From: Promerops cafer | Lineage: Eukaryota > Chordata > Aves > Passeriformes > Nectariniidae | Assembly (NCBI GenBank): GCA_013398275.1 | Contig: VZSE01004866.1 | Location: 1,998,925-2,062,924 of the forward strand | DNA: 64,000 nucleotides | Direction of reading: 5' to 3' | Shown: piece by piece, positions 1-12,900 of the stretch | How positions within the stretch are numbered: the stretch's first letter is position 1 | How the letters are laid out: each line of letters begins with the position of its first letter | The notes under the pieces: model-generated | What the model was told of the DNA's origin: nothing | The model's input: the letters and a program-made list of their open reading frames with translations, nothing else | The model's database searches: none | Made by a program: the position numbers and the translations under genes

Positions 1-1450
1 AAAAGATTCTGACAATCTTGGGTCTGTATATATTTTTAAATGACTTGTTGAATTATTTGTTCACATTCCCATTGGAATTAAAGGAACATTTAGAATCCGT
101 GGCTTACAATTATGTGCAGACAAATAATATTGCATTAATTTTCCTTTTCCATTCATTCTGTAATGATGCCTTTTGCCTGACCATCTCTGATTGAAAGGTA
201 GTTTGCTACAAACTTAATATATTTAACAGAATCAGAAACATTAATTTCTCGTGGCTGGTCTGACTCAAAGTTAGGAGACTTCCCATAAAGGGTCTATTTC
301 TTGTAGTGGAAGGAAAGCTGCCAGTAAGTGGGTGTGTTGTTTGGGTGACATTAGTCTATAAATTTAGATTTTTATTTTTTCAAAATCCGATATTAAGTCT
401 GAAGCTTTGCTATCCAAATAGTGACTACTGCTTTATTTGAAGATGTGAAGAAGCCTCTATGTTTTTTTGCTTTTTAATGAAGACTCTGACCTTTTTTTTT
501 TTTTTTTTTGACTGTTTTTGGGACCGCTTAAGACCTTAGCCATTTAGTGCCATTGGGGTTGTGTGGTTACCTGTTGAAATCTTCCCATAAACTATCTCAA
601 GAGTCAAAGGAAAGTTGAAGTAGTAATAAATTGAAGATAAATCCTGTGACTTTTGGCAGTGCTTTGGATACTGGTGCTTTGATGATGTAAGTACAATTGA
701 ATACCCAAAAGAGAAAACAGTTTATCTGAAGGCTGCTCTTGAGCCTCATGCTGCTTGAACTCACTTAATAACAGTTAATTTAATTTCTTTATTAGCACTG
801 AATTTTAAAAGTAATAGTTTTACTTTAGAGGGGAAAAAAAAGCAATACATCTGAACAGAACTGATCAGGATGTCTACTTATCTTTCATGAAAATAACTTA
901 GTGAACACAGGGGTAGTATTAGAAGAAAGGGATGGAATTCTGTTGTTGAAAAGAAAACACAGAATAAAATGGAAAACACTAACCTTTGTGTTACTAACCC
1001 TTCCCTAGAGCTAGATCTCTATTTTAATTTTCGCAGATTCCTGTGGAAGCATATATTTAGAGGTTTTTTCCTGTATACTTGGTGCTTCTTACTCAGAAGA
1101 CTCCCCTAATGGTTTTCTGTTTTCAAATTTTCTCATGCTTTTGAGAGGTTATTAGTGGCTTGGTATGGTCTGTAATTGTCCTTTGGTTACATTCAGAAAG
1201 AATTATAAGCTTCTTCATTTTTTAGAAGCTTTTAGATTTCCATTTGTCTCTCAGTGCCGAAGTAATTACTGAGGCTGCTTTTGGGAAATCTTGACCAGCA
1301 CAGTTCAAATCTACAGCTATATGTTTTCATATTCAACTCAGTCTGCCTCTTGATTTACTTTTAAAATGTACTTATTTATGCATTTTTGTTAGCTAGCATT
1401 GTGAAACACAAATTCTGCAAGGCCACTGCTGTAAAAGGTAACAGAGAATG
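1..1450. other. Single-copy non-coding DNA
   Basis: AT-rich sequence with many stops in every frame. The only notable feature is a run of 18 T at 492-509. No repeat family or gene was recognised. Confidence 0.6.
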
Positions 1451-1454
1451 TTTT

Positions 1455-1640
1455 TATAAATACGTTAACAGCAAAAGGAGGGCTAAGGAAAATCTCCATC
1501 CTTTATTGGGCACAGGAGGGAACCAAGGATGAGCAAAAGGCTGAGATACTTTCTTTGCCTCTCCACAGCAGAGGTGATCCTGTCCTCTGATCACCTTTGT
1601 GGCCTCCTCTGGAGTCACCCCAGCAGGTCCTTCCACAGAC
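1455..1640 (-). mobile_element. CR1 LINE fragment, minus strand
   Basis: Read on the minus strand, the stretch at about 1,560-1,625 follows the CR1 ORF2 segment that in bird copies reads as a CCAGAGGAGG-type block, then an AAG-TGATCAGAGG block, then CACCTCT and GGAGAGGC. CR1 is the main non-LTR retrotransposon of birds, and ORF2 encodes endonuclease and reverse transcriptase. Only this short internal part is left. The minus-strand open frame of 60 codons here is a remnant of the same region and starts at GTG, so it is not a gene. Both ends are diffuse, and no CR1 tail is visible at the low-coordinate side. The family call is fairly secure; the subfamily is not assigned. Confidence 0.68.
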
Positions 1641-1699
1641 CCAGAGAAGGACCCATAAGATACTTCTTATATTGGGTCATTCCTCATTAATTTGAGATA

Positions 1700-4600
1700 G
1701 TGGAACAGAACAACTGGACTCTCATTAATCTTGCAGGTTCAAAATTAAGGAGAGAGAATTGTCTGCATTTGCAGGCAGAGATCAAGACATTAGGTGTGAC
1801 ATTTACTGAGCTGAGTGTGAGCACCTACAGTCCTAGGTGTCTGCATAGACCCATGTCTACATAGATTAAGCCTGTTCAGAATTCCTCTGCAGTCACTTTA
1901 GATTAAGGTGATAAGGCCAGTAGCAGCCAGGAAGCAATTCACAAAATTCAAAAGCAGATACCACCCTTTGCTCCTACGAATCAGATCCCAACAGTATCCA
2001 CAGTCAGAACGTGACTGCAATGAAGCTTTGTTGGCCATCTCAGAGACAGAGCCCTCCTCACAGAGCAAAGCAGATCAGCCCTGAGTTATCTCAACTAAAA
2101 CTGTGCCAATCACCCCTGAAGTGCTTGAGAAAATCTGCAGGGAAGAGTGCTGGGAGGTCTGGTGGCTTTGCACCATGAAACTCATGCTTCCAGACCTAGA
2201 CCTTGACCCTTTTGAGTGAGACACTGCCCAGATTCACAACAAAGAAGGATTTCTGTCCCTGAGGAGCTTAGAAGCTGACTGTAAAACAACAGACAGAACT
2301 GCAAGCAGACGAGTGTTAAAGGAATGAGGAGATATAAATGAAATCCCTGAAAACAGAAAGCAAGAAATTACATAATAGAAGGCTATTTATATTTGTTCAT
2401 AGGCCCAGTGCTGATCTTTTGCTTGAAAGATCAAACCAAGGATTTGATGGGATAACTCTCTGAAATGTTGTAGAACTACAGCCACAGAAAACATTTTCTG
2501 AAGAAGCACAGGTCAAAAAAAAAAAAGAATGTTATTATACTAGCTTGTCTACTCTGTTTTCTTGGATTTGATATAAATGTGACTTAGCTTGTCTATGAAA
2601 GCAGATGCATCTCACTTCTGCTTCAAAAAAAGCAACAATTCAAAGCCAGAGCAAATATCATCATTATTTTAAAGCAATTTATCATCCAGCATTTACATCT
2701 ATCTGTATGTCACTTAACTTTGCAGCAACTAGAACACCGAAATCTTTTCTAAAACATGTTTTATTTTGCAGACTAGCTTATTTTTATAAAGGTCTTAAAT
2801 GAAAATCTAAAGCCAGTGGCAACACCATTAGGTATCATTGCAAACAATGAACTGCCAACTCTCTTAAGGTATTGACTAGGTCTGGAGCAGTCTAATGAAA
2901 AAATTATTTCACTAATTATATTTCAGTTTCTATTAATTTATTGTTAGAATGGAAACATCAAGTGAAGTAAATCAATACTAATTGGCAGGACAGAGAACTT
3001 CACATGACATTTTGTAAAGAAAGGCAATAAATGTCCCCCTTCCATTTCATCAGTCTGATTATTTTATGGTAGTGAAGAGAAAATCTGATTTAAAAAAATG
3101 TTTATTTCCCATTTCTACAATTTACCTTGTTTACTAATACAATTAGTTTGACAGGCCAACACTTGAGTGTCTTGGTTTTGCTTAAAACGTTATTTTTCTT
3201 TCAGTGTAAACTGTTTCTGCCATCCTCTTGCAGTCAATTCTTTTCAGTCTTTTTCTTCTGGACTCTTAAGGAAGTTAGGAGCCTCTAAAGGAAAGTTCAG
3301 AGGCTTTTCTCTGTTTCAGTGCTCACAGAAATGTGAGGAAGTTTTGGAACAAGCTACCCTGTCCCAGATTTAGTGTGGATCAGCTAATGTACTTTAAGAT
3401 CATTTTCAGCCTACCAACCATTTTGTTTCAGTAATCTCTTACTTTCCTCCATGGGCCAACACAAGGTTTACAATCAAACTGATTTAATTGTTTCCATGTC
3501 ACAAAATCCTTATGACTTTCTCGGCCACTTGTCATCTTGAATTCATACATTATGGATAAAAAAAAGTGAAAGAGAATCTAAGAAAATTTCTCTCTTTATG
3601 TTTATGGTTAATGGTTTTCACTTCCAGGCACCAAATACAACTCATCTGCAGGAGAGTCTTACTCAGCATCGGGGTAGAGCACTGGGTTCCCGTAGGACAC
3701 TAAAGAAAAAGCCTTACTACTTGAGACAGCTATCAGAATAGTCCAGAGAGATGTAAAAAATACCAGGCACCTGTCCTATGCTCAGCTGGACCAATTCACC
3801 TCTGTCCTCAAGGACACTTGTCACTTTTTCCTTTGTGGACTGAGAGCCAGAGATTATTGACTTGCACCTTTTGGGGGGTGCCTGCATGGCATACTCTTGG
3901 CAAGTGGACTGTTTAACCATAGTTTGTAGGATAAGAGCACGGTGTGAACAGTTTATGCATATATCAAATACATAAAACTGGCTGGGATGCACTGACCCCA
4001 AACCCACCAAGTTAAAAAGGAAGATGGCCAGATCAAAAAGTGAATAGGAAATTGCAAAGCTTTAGCAATGAGGGAAAAGACTAAAAGGAAGTATAACAGA
4101 AGCATGAACATTTTTAATAACACCAAAGATATCTGAGTGGAAACAGCAGGAGTCAAAACTGCCCTGATGTCCTGTCTACCTTTGTTCAGTGGGATGGCAC
4201 AGCCAGATTCCCACGGGCAGGGAACTGCAGAGTGCAGCAGAGGGGGACCTTACCTGAGCTGACCTCACTCAGGTGTTTGCAACCTTGTGGTGGGCTTTCT
4301 CACCGGGATGGGGATCAGTGGGTTAGAGGGTGTGACAAGGATTCATCCTGATGTGCCAGTTATATGTTCCTTAATGGATAAACCTCTTCAGTGCTGAATT
4401 GGTTTAAACTATGGGAACTGGGTATCTTTTCCTGTGAGAGTTTTTGTGGCTGATCTTGAGCACCAGGTAAGTGTAGAAGGAGTGATGCGCACTTGGAAGC
4501 ACAGGAAGGGAGGTGTTTTCTGGTGGGCAGGGAAGAGGGAAAGAGACTGCACATTTCTATCATCTGCCTTCCACTCTGCAGTTTTTCTCGCTTTGTGGAG

Positions 4601-5055
4601 ATGATTGGTAGAGAACTCAGCAAGATGAATGTATCTAAACAGTTTGTCTTCCTCCTGCAGGCTTGTCAGTGGGAGTGAGTTCTGAGAGTTGTGCTGAAAA
4701 TCATTTTTGAAGGAGGCAAATCAGGGCAGAAAACAGAGAACAGCATTGGGAGATATCACCTCATATACCCTGGCTAAATTTAATTTCAAGATGCAGTCAC
4801 CCCATTAGTGCCTGCTTTTATGGCAAACAGTCCACAGACCCACAGGAGGTCAAGTAACTATTAGTTCTGAGGAGGTCCCAGGGCAGGAGGCTGAGGGTGT
4901 ACAGATGGAAGAACCATCCAATGTCAGTGACCAGAAGATATATGGATTTAATAGCAGTACTGAGACAGAAACAATGGATATCCCTCACAGTAGAATGAAA
5001 TGTTGGAATGGAAAAAAAACTACCCTAAAATGAGTAAGCTTTTTAAAGAAACATT
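1700..5055. other. Non-coding DNA without recognised features
   Basis: No gene or repeat family was recognised. There is a 12-base A run at 2,515-2,526. A CAG|GTAAGT string near 4,464 is a perfect splice-donor match but has no recognisable exon before it. Open frames here are short, and none resembles a known protein. Confidence 0.5.
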
Positions 5056-5059
5056 TAAT

Positions 5060-6480
5060 ATGAGCAGACAATGAGGTAAAACGCTATTAAAACACATTAT
5101 ACTAGAAACTTAGGGCCTAAGAGGACCATTCCCACACCTTAAAGCTGGAATATCAGAACAGAAGAGTAAAGTGAAAAAAGCTCCAGACTGTAAAAGTGGC
5201 AGTGGTATCCACATGAAAAAAAGATATAGCAAATAAAATACCAATGAACAGTAAAGCAGCCAGAAAAAAAGAAAAAGTCAGGAGCGACTTGGTGAAGACA
5301 TAAATGCCAATAATCAGAAATTCTTCAAACATATCAGAGGGAGTTTGCCAGAGTCAGTAGGACAAATAGACAACGAAGATGAAAAGCTTTGATCCTTGCT
5401 TATTGCAAAGGAAGGTGGAGAATTTATCACTGTTGCAGAGAAGCAGAGATCAGAATCATGGGAAATTGATCATGTCAGCCAGAATTGTTATCATCAAGCA
5501 TTTCAGAAATCAATAAACTAAATGCAAAGCTCCTGTTTTTAAAAAGAAATTCAGATCTGTGAACTCTGTAGAATCATAGACTTGACCAACTATTAAGCAA
5601 ATAACCTACCTGCTGCTGCTGCACCGAGAATCAGGGGAATAAAAGAAATGGTTAATATGGTACCATAATTATCTTAAAGGCTGAGTCAGGCCATCTTGGG
5701 AAAGACCAACCAGTCTTTAGCACCAGCCAGATTGGCAAGGAACTGTAATGAGAAATGGAATTAATAAATATGGATGAAATTATAGATTTGGGATGAGTCA
5801 CAGGAATGGCTTGTGAAACTCTAAGTATTCTGTTAAGATGGCCGTACACTGGTTAGGTGGACCTGTCATTCCAGTATACATTGGATTAATAAACTAGGCC
5901 AACAAGGGCTTTCAGTAAAAACTACTGAAGTTTTCCTTCAATTAACCAAAATAATTTTTGAGTCTGTTCTGTTGTAACAACATATGCTAGTAAATGAACA
6001 TTTTATATTATTGAGAGGCTTAAAAGCTATGTAGTAGGACCTGTCATTACCAGGATATTCACAAATGAGAACAAAAAAAAGGTAAACAGTGGGGAACCAA
6101 TTTTGCAGAATTTTTGAAATTATTCAGGATAGGTAATTTCGAAGGTAAATTCCTGCAGAGATGCAGAAAATTCACAGTGCTGAATGACTAGGTGAAGATC
6201 AGATGATATTCAGGGTTGATAAATGGAAATTAATCCCCATGAAAGAACAAGAACTCTATCTCTCTGTGTTTAATAGGAGATACACAAACAATATTATCAC
6301 ACAGAAGTGAAACTTTGGGGTCATTCCTGGCTATTCTCTAAAAACAGTAATGGAAATTTCTTGTCAACGAGACATATGCACAGCACTGCTGTGGCAGAGA
6401 GTTAAATCACTAGTTCTGAGAAAACCCACACAACAAAATCCATCCAGATGAGTGATTCAAAATACTGCCACGATATATTA
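5060..6480 (+). mobile_element. Old, decayed CR1-type LINE (ORF2 region)
   Basis: Several blocks follow, in order, the ORF2 sequence of old amniote CR1 elements of the kind common in turtles. At about 5,308-5,345 there is an AATAATCAGAAATTCTTCAA block followed by a CATATCAGA block. Near 6,050-6,130 there is a GGATATTCACAAATGAGAAC block, then GGTAAACAGTGGGG, then the site that encodes the reverse-transcriptase F-A-D-D-T motif. Here that site, from base 6,102, reads F-A-E-F-L, so the catalytic aspartates are gone. At about 6,210-6,350 there are a GTTGATAAATGG block and a TTTGGGGTCATTCCTGG block, matching the part after the polymerase core. No open frame survives. The stretch between 5.6 and 5.9 kb matches poorly and may hold insertions. 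Divergence is far greater than in the CR1 copies near 37 and 60 kb, so this insertion probably predates birds. Boundaries are estimates. Confidence 0.68.
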
Positions 6481-7885
6481 ACTACTTTCAAAAACTTTTT
6501 TGGAAAAAAAAATTAAAACAGGATCCAAAATCACTAGTGAAGTTTCCACTTTCTTTGTTGCTGTCTTCAGTAAAGCTTTCGCTTTTGATTCAAAAGCTCA
6601 TTTGGTGATGTAATTGCTTTAGTGCAGTGCTATGCTGAGGAGGAGAGCTGAATAGCTGCTTTTAGATCTACAGCAAAGCAATAAGCAATATTACTTCTGA
6701 ATATTTTTGGAAGGCTTTGCCTTTCCATATTTTCTTAAATTCTTTGCAAACTGCATACTCATATATTTCCTACTAGCTCCTCTGGATAACCTAAAAATGC
6801 CATTCTGTGATGAAATACAAAATAGGAAAAATACTAGGTTTGGGCTGGGGGTTTTTGCCATTTAAGAGAAATTCTTTTCAATCATAAAATACAAAGTTCT
6901 CAGGGGCATAGTACTCCATTATCCATGACACTTTGTATCTCATATTTGCCTTATATGTTCTTCATAATTGATCATGTGCCCACTTTCTTGGAAATTTTTC
7001 TCTCATTATTTTATCTCTGTTCCTATGGAAATGACAGGGACATATTCCAGCTTAAATATGCCTGAAATAATCAAATATCTGCTTCTACCTTCCTTGCCTG
7101 GAGAACAACGAAGCCTTTTGTTTTGTTTAGTTTGTTACTTTTTTTCATGCACACTACTAACAATAAATATCACTAGTGTGAGCTTTGTCTTCTGCAGACA
7201 TTTGGAATAAAATACCCCTGACACAGATTCAAAATTGTCATGAGAGTTCACAGATGTCAGATATACTTCATACCCCAAACCCTGAATTGCTCAATTTGCA
7301 AAACAGGGTGATGTTTTATTTCTTTGGACTTTTGTACTCATGACAATACTCTGAGGGTTTCTTACTGACTATTTTGATTGTTAGGGTAGTGAATAATGGG
7401 CCAAATCCAACTGCCCTAGAAATGTTACAGTCTCTTGGCCCACCCTGGTTTCCAGAGCTCATTGAGAGAGTCTGAGTTCCCAGGTAAGGCAATGACAACT
7501 GTGGAGCACAGATTTGGTTTCTCTTGGGAGTTGAAGCACTTCAGCATGAGACCATCCTTCCCACTCCTGCATTCCCCCCTGCACTCCTTCACCTCTTCCT
7601 AAGTTCTTGCCACAAGTGAAACCATTTCAAAGTGGGGAAAAGTTAGATATTCAGACATTTTCCACCCCACAAACCCCTGATCTGGCCCAAAAGCCCAGTC
7701 CATTAGTGCCTTGAAAAAGGGATTGCTGATTCTGAAGGGACATGCATTTGATTCTGACAACTCCTCATGTTTGGCTGGTGCAGCTATCACAGCACTCTGT
7801 TTCCAGGCAGATTCTGGGGAGGCCTATCTTGTTGTGCAGATCCCTAAACTTTTAAAATACCAGACATGAGCTTGTTTTATTTTCA
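6481..7885. other. Non-coding DNA without recognised features
   Basis: Ordinary AT-rich DNA to about 7.3 kb, then slightly more GC-rich. Nothing identifiable was seen. The 7.4-7.88 kb part borders the LTR-like sequence and could belong to the same insertion, but I cannot show this. Confidence 0.4.
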
Positions 7886-7889
7886 GTTG

Positions 7890-8450
7890 TTTGCATGACA
7901 CTCCATGGTGCCCTGTGATTCTCCAGAAGGGAAGAAGTTTTAACCCTTCTCTGTTGCATTATGTTCTTTCACTTCAGTGCCTCTGTTTCCCCCAAGTTGT
8001 AATAGTTTATTCCCCAAGTTGCAGCCACCACATTTCCCCTATCATTGTAAACCCTACCCTATTTTCCCGAATGTTCCTCTTCAATCAGTGTATCCCCTCC
8101 TCTCCCAGCCTGCCTGTCACTCGTAACCCCTCTCCTTTTTCCAGAAGTTTCTGTGTTCCTCGGTGCCCCATTGGCAAATGTGATCCCTTCCTCCTCCCCT
8201 TTATTCCCCATTGCCCCCACATTGGGAACCCTTTCCCTCTCTCCTCCCTGGAGTTACCCCATTGGCCCAGGAGTTGTACCCACCCCATGATCTCGTCCTC
8301 CTTTTAAACCCCTGCACGGAGGTGCTTGGGGCTGTTCGGTGCCTGAATTCTCCTGGCAGGGTATCTCTTTGTTCCCAGACCCCTTAATAAATTCTGTTTG
8401 GAACTTCATACTGACGGCCTCCCCACCTCTTTCACCTCTCCTCGGACACT
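7890..8450 (+). mobile_element. LTR-like sequence (probable endogenous retrovirus LTR)
   Basis: The layout is that of a retroviral LTR on the plus strand. A long pyrimidine-rich U3-like part carries three inverted CCAAT boxes (ATTGG at 8,170, 8,221 and 8,261). A TATA-like TTTTAAA follows at 8,302-8,308 and a polyadenylation signal AATAAA at 8,386-8,391, about 80 bases later, then GT/C-rich sequence. This spacing is typical of avian ERV LTRs. I could not fix the TG...CA ends, a target-site duplication or a primer-binding site. No second LTR was found, so it is either solo or part of a broken provirus. A 138-codon open frame over 7,891-8,307 results from the pyrimidine bias and is not a gene. 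The ERV class is not assigned. Confidence 0.55.
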
Positions 8451-9052
8451 GCTTGCTGTTGTTCCCATTGGACCCACAGAAGGCCTGGCTGGCAGCGTTC
8501 TAGCCTCCAGCCAGTCCCCACACCTGGCACGCAGCCTGAGTGTCACTTAGGCCTCGTGGGAAGCCAGCCGGGACTCAGGCAGCCGTGTCCCTTCTCCATG
8601 TGTGCAGGGGTCAGTCCTGGCTGCTGCTCACTCCTCTGGTACCGGACAAAAATGGGGCAGAGGTGTCCAGCCTCTGCACCCAGTGACTCCTTTGCATCCA
8701 AACCAGGCGAGGAAAGGAGCCAAGCACTGGAGGTCTTCCAGCAGCTCACCATCATAGGAGATTCTGCCTTCTCACTGCGACACTTCTTGACCAGCAGCAA
8801 AATACAGGTATCTTTGTTCACTTCTCAGATTTAACTGCAGGTGAGACTCTTTCATTCGCCAGAGCCTTTATTCCCCAGGTCCCTCTAACCCTGATGACTT
8901 CTGCTCTTGTGCCTTGCTAGTCCCTGTACCAGCTCTGCCCTGCCATGCCACTTTAAGGATTTTTTTCAATTTATAGTTTATGTTTCTCTGTGTCCCCCCT
9001 ACAGAGCTCTTCTCAGATCCTATCTACACTGGTTTTGAGCTCAAATTCTTCA
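8451..9052. other. Moderately GC-rich tract between LTR-like sequence and coding remnant
   Basis: Both strands have 92-codon open frames near 8,543-8,834, but neither matches a known family. Minus-strand frames have coding-like composition in places. It may be a further, more decayed part of the element that left the remnant at 9,053-9,945. This link is inference. Confidence 0.3.
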
Positions 9053-9945
9053 TCACTCCCTGGGGACAGGTTTCCTCCAGACAATACCGAACCCCAAAAA
9101 TACCTTGTGCCTGATTCTCAGGTCTTCCTCTGTCACAGTTGAGATGTCCACAATACATACAGTATCCCCATATAACAGCAGAAGTTTTCTCTCTGTGAGT
9201 TCCCAGAGTCCACAAAGTATCACCATCAGTAGGCTTTAAGTGTCTGCCTCCGGGTCAATAACTACTTTCATAGGTTCCACAGTTGCTGCAGGGCCACTGG
9301 CTTTTTTTGTAATCTCTGGAGCTGCTGTGGGACCAGCTGCCCTTTTTTGTATAGCTGGCAGGTCCTTCCAAGTCTTCTGCTGCTCCTGCAAGCTCTGGCT
9401 AAGCCCTTCCACCCTTCCAAAGGCCTCTGGGCCATCTACTACTTGTCATTCTCTAGTACAACCTTTCATACCCTTGCTGTGACATCCCCTACACCTGTGT
9501 GCCCTTCTGTGATTGATCGGTATTCCATGTCTCATTGCTTTCTGATATGGTTCACCTGGCTCACACAGTTGTAGCTCATTAGGGATGAGGCTCGGCCACA
9601 GACCCACTCCTACCTACTACAGTGTCCCCACATTTCTCTCCTCTCCTGACTTGCTTTCCATGAGGTGCTCCTCCAACTGGGTGTCACAGAAAATGAAACT
9701 CATGTTCGCTGTTTCATCTGTCATCCCATCCTCCCCCTCAAATGCTGCAGTGAGCATGGGACAAACGAAATGCAAGTCAGGTCCTTGGCACGTTTAACCT
9801 CCAACTGCTCACTGCACATGTGTGGAAGCAGGTTTTTCCAAAGGCTTAGTGGCTTTGAAGGAGCAGTTTTTCCATGGGAACATAAGGGCTTAAACTGTGC
9901 AGCAGAACAGTCCTCGCACCATGCCTGACAAGACCTGCACACCAA
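9053..9945 (-). pseudogene. Degenerate coding remnant, possibly retroelement gag-like
   Basis: On the minus strand one frame runs from 9,778 to a TGA at 9,055-9,053, 242 codons in all. It has only four internal stops: two adjacent TAG (9,619-9,614), TGA (9,448-9,446) and TAA (9,238-9,236). A random frame of this length would hold about ten. The stop-free pieces are 53, 55, 69 and 60 codons and look like real protein. They include an acidic patch, a Cys cluster C-R-G-C-H-S-K-G-M-K-G-C (9,493-9,458), then a Gln/Glu-rich helix-like stretch and an Ala/Pro/Thr-rich linker. Upstream of about 9,780 the likely continuation is in another frame, up to 9,945, which suggests a frameshift. The Cys cluster recalls a Gag zinc knuckle, but the spacing is wrong (C-x2-C-x7-C). 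A Gag origin is a guess; an unknown avian gene relic is the alternative. It lies opposite in orientation to the neighbouring LTR-like sequence. Confidence 0.45.
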
Positions 9946-12900
9946 AGCAGGGGCTGCTGCTTGTTCTCAGCTGCTCCTGTGCTGCACCCTGCAGTGAAGG
10001 CTTCCTGCCAGGGAGCAGCAAGAACTGGAAACCCAGCAAACCTTTGACGGTTGCACTGGGAGACTCGGGCACAGTAAAAGCATGGATTGGCAATATGATC
10101 TGCAAGGGAACAGGCAAGATCAATTATAATGGAAAACAATTGTTACAGCAACTGAATCTAAACCATTGCCAATTTATTGTGCTGTCTCCAAACCATTGGC
10201 ATTCAATGAAATACACTGAACAAATCAGGCATTCATGTTTGAAACCTGTTTGATATAAATGCACCTTTTGTTTTCATGGTTAAATGCACAGAAGTTGATT
10301 TATTTTGAATATCAGACAATCAGTTTCCTAATAAAGTTATATAAGATATCTCTCCTAGATACTTGAAGGTTTTTTAGAAGAAGATATCTTAGTTGAATAA
10401 AGTACTTTTCTTACAATTTTTTTAAGTGTTACAGTGAAGAAGGCTAGATAGGGCTCCTTCTTTGCCAAGGAAGCAATTTGATCAAACATTTTTTATGAGA
10501 GTATAATCTCTTTTACATGTTTATATGAAGTAAATTAAGAGAACTTTAAAAAGTACTGAAATTTCTTTACTGAAGTTCTGCTCTTAATCACAGTTGTCAC
10601 ATATTTTAAATGTTTTCTACTTAAGGTCTTATGTATGTGCTAGATCACTGGATACTCAAAGGGAGTATAATCATATGGTTTTACCTTAGGCTTTAAATTT
10701 TGAAGCCAGTTTGAGGAATAAGATACAGACATTTTGCTTCGCTTACTCAAGCTTCTGAAAAATGACAGCCTGTGCTTCCTGTGGAATTTCAGTTATTTGG
10801 ACCTAGGCCAGTGCATGGCAAAGCTGTAATTAGTCAGTGCTTGTAAGAAGGTGCATAAAGTGATGGGAAGCTTTCCTGGGGGTAGAATAGCTGTATTTTT
10901 TAGTGTGATTTGTTAAATAACTACTGTAGTATATTGTTGTTTCACAGTACGCTGACGTTGAAATACTGTAGTAATACAGAGCCTGCAAAGACTTGAAAGC
11001 CTAGAAAGTGTTTCCCAGTTTCCCAGCTTGCTTTTAGCTAGGCAGGTTTTACCTCCCAGGACAGCAGACACTGGCAGTCTTGTCAGGGCAAGATAGAACA
11101 GCAGCTTTTGAGCAGGCACAGAGTTCCTCGGCAGTGCAGAGCTGTGTCCAGCACCCCTCCTCAGCCCTGGATACCGTCCGTGCTTTCTTCCTGACTTGGG
11201 AACACCTGTTTTGGGGAACTCAGGGCAACCCAAAGCCTGCCTCTGCTGAGGATATATGAGATGGGAAAGCAGATGGGATTGATTGCAGAAACAGGCACTG
11301 TGCTGGTCACTGCAGGTCGGCACGTTGAAGGTGGCGCAGCCTCAGTCTCTACTGGGGCGTCAGTGGAGACTTCCAAAGAGCTGAGTGGGCTCCTGGATGC
11401 GCCTCTGACAGGAGCAGACACTGAACACTACAGACAACCCCTCAGGGTTTGCTGGTCATCTAGTTCTCTCTGTCATTCTCACTGCTCTGCTCATCTTGTA
11501 GTAAATATTGTGCAAGTTGGACTTGAAAATCAACACCCGGAAATTTCTTAGAACACATGTTCCTCTAGGCAGCAGCTTGTTTTGTATAAAGCATCCAGTG
11601 CTCCTGTCCCCTGCAAGATAAAAATAGTTCATAAGCAACATAATTTGTTCTTTCTGCTTTCCTTTGTATTTCTGAACTTCTTTTTCTGCCATTTATTCAG
11701 AGTTTTTCTTACAAAGTGTGAAGTGAAAATTTTAATTTTATCTTTGAAATATACTTAAAACTCAGGTAAAAAAAATACATATACTTTTGGAGGATAGCAT
11801 CATTCATGATCCTGTTGGCACTTCGCATCTTTCAGGATACATGGCAGGTATTTCTTTTCTCTTACTAAAACTGGATATTCGTTGATTATATAGGATTTCT
11901 TTCTAGTCCACGTAAAAAATACAGGGATAGCAAACACTCCTGAGCCTCTGGTGATAGGTCATAAAAATGCAATTTTACGTATGATTTAGATAGAGAACAG
12001 ATACAAGTTTACTAGGAAAAAACAAAAAAAAAAACAAAACAAAATTCTTTAGAATTCATCCCGTCAATAACTTTTGAAGACTGGTAACCAGGAAACCAGC
12101 CTCCCATCTTCGATATAAGCGGTGTGTCACCAGTAAATCCCCTGAGAGCCAGCTAGTCACTGCAACAGCAAGGGTTTGTTATCACATTACTGATTTTCAG
12201 TGGTAGAACCAGGTTCCCTCATGTGCCTCTGACTGCTTTGGACTCGAACCTGATCATCTCTTTGAAAGACTTTTGTGCTGTCTCAATGTCTTTGTTTCAC
12301 TTGCACCTACTACACACCCCACAAACCTCTGTATATCCACCGCAGTTCCTCCAAATCACACCCTGCAAAGGGGGGAATTGCTTGGAACCTCTGAAGGGTT
12401 TCCTAGCAAGGGCTGGCACAGTTTAATGTACTGCTGCTCCCGCTGTGTGAGGGCCAGCTTGAACCTTATACAGCCTGAAGATTTAAAGTCTCATTTTTAG
12501 ATTGTGATCTCAGTTTACATTAACTGTGATCTCTATTGTTTTCACTATATAGGGGCCATAGCAGCAGTACTACCATTTTTGTAAGGATGTGCCACTCTTG
12601 ATCAGTCTTTCCTGTAGCATTATGTGTTTTTTGCATCTGCAGGGTGTTTTTCATTCAAGTTAGATATTCATTATCACTATCACAAAAAATATTCTCACCT
12701 GTCTTCATTCTGGGTATTTCCCTTTTCATCCTATTTAACCCCAGTGTCTAATGCCAGTTCAACTGAAAAATTGAAAATATTTAAATGTAAATGAATTTTG
12801 TGTCACTAGCACTCTTCTTGAGAAACTCAGCAGAGAAAGTTGAAAGTTTATTTTTTTTCTGCTGGCAGCACTTCCATGAAAGAAAGCACTGCTGGTGGCT

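Noticed and set aside
4464..4472. Perfect splice donor CAG|GTAAGT as evidence of an exon
   Set aside because: A match of this length can occur by chance in 64 kb, and no acceptor or coding-like sequence precedes it.
7891..8307. 138-codon plus-strand frame as a gene
   Set aside because: It is the pyrimidine-rich U3-like part of an LTR-like sequence; the Pro/Ser/Phe-rich translation reflects base bias.
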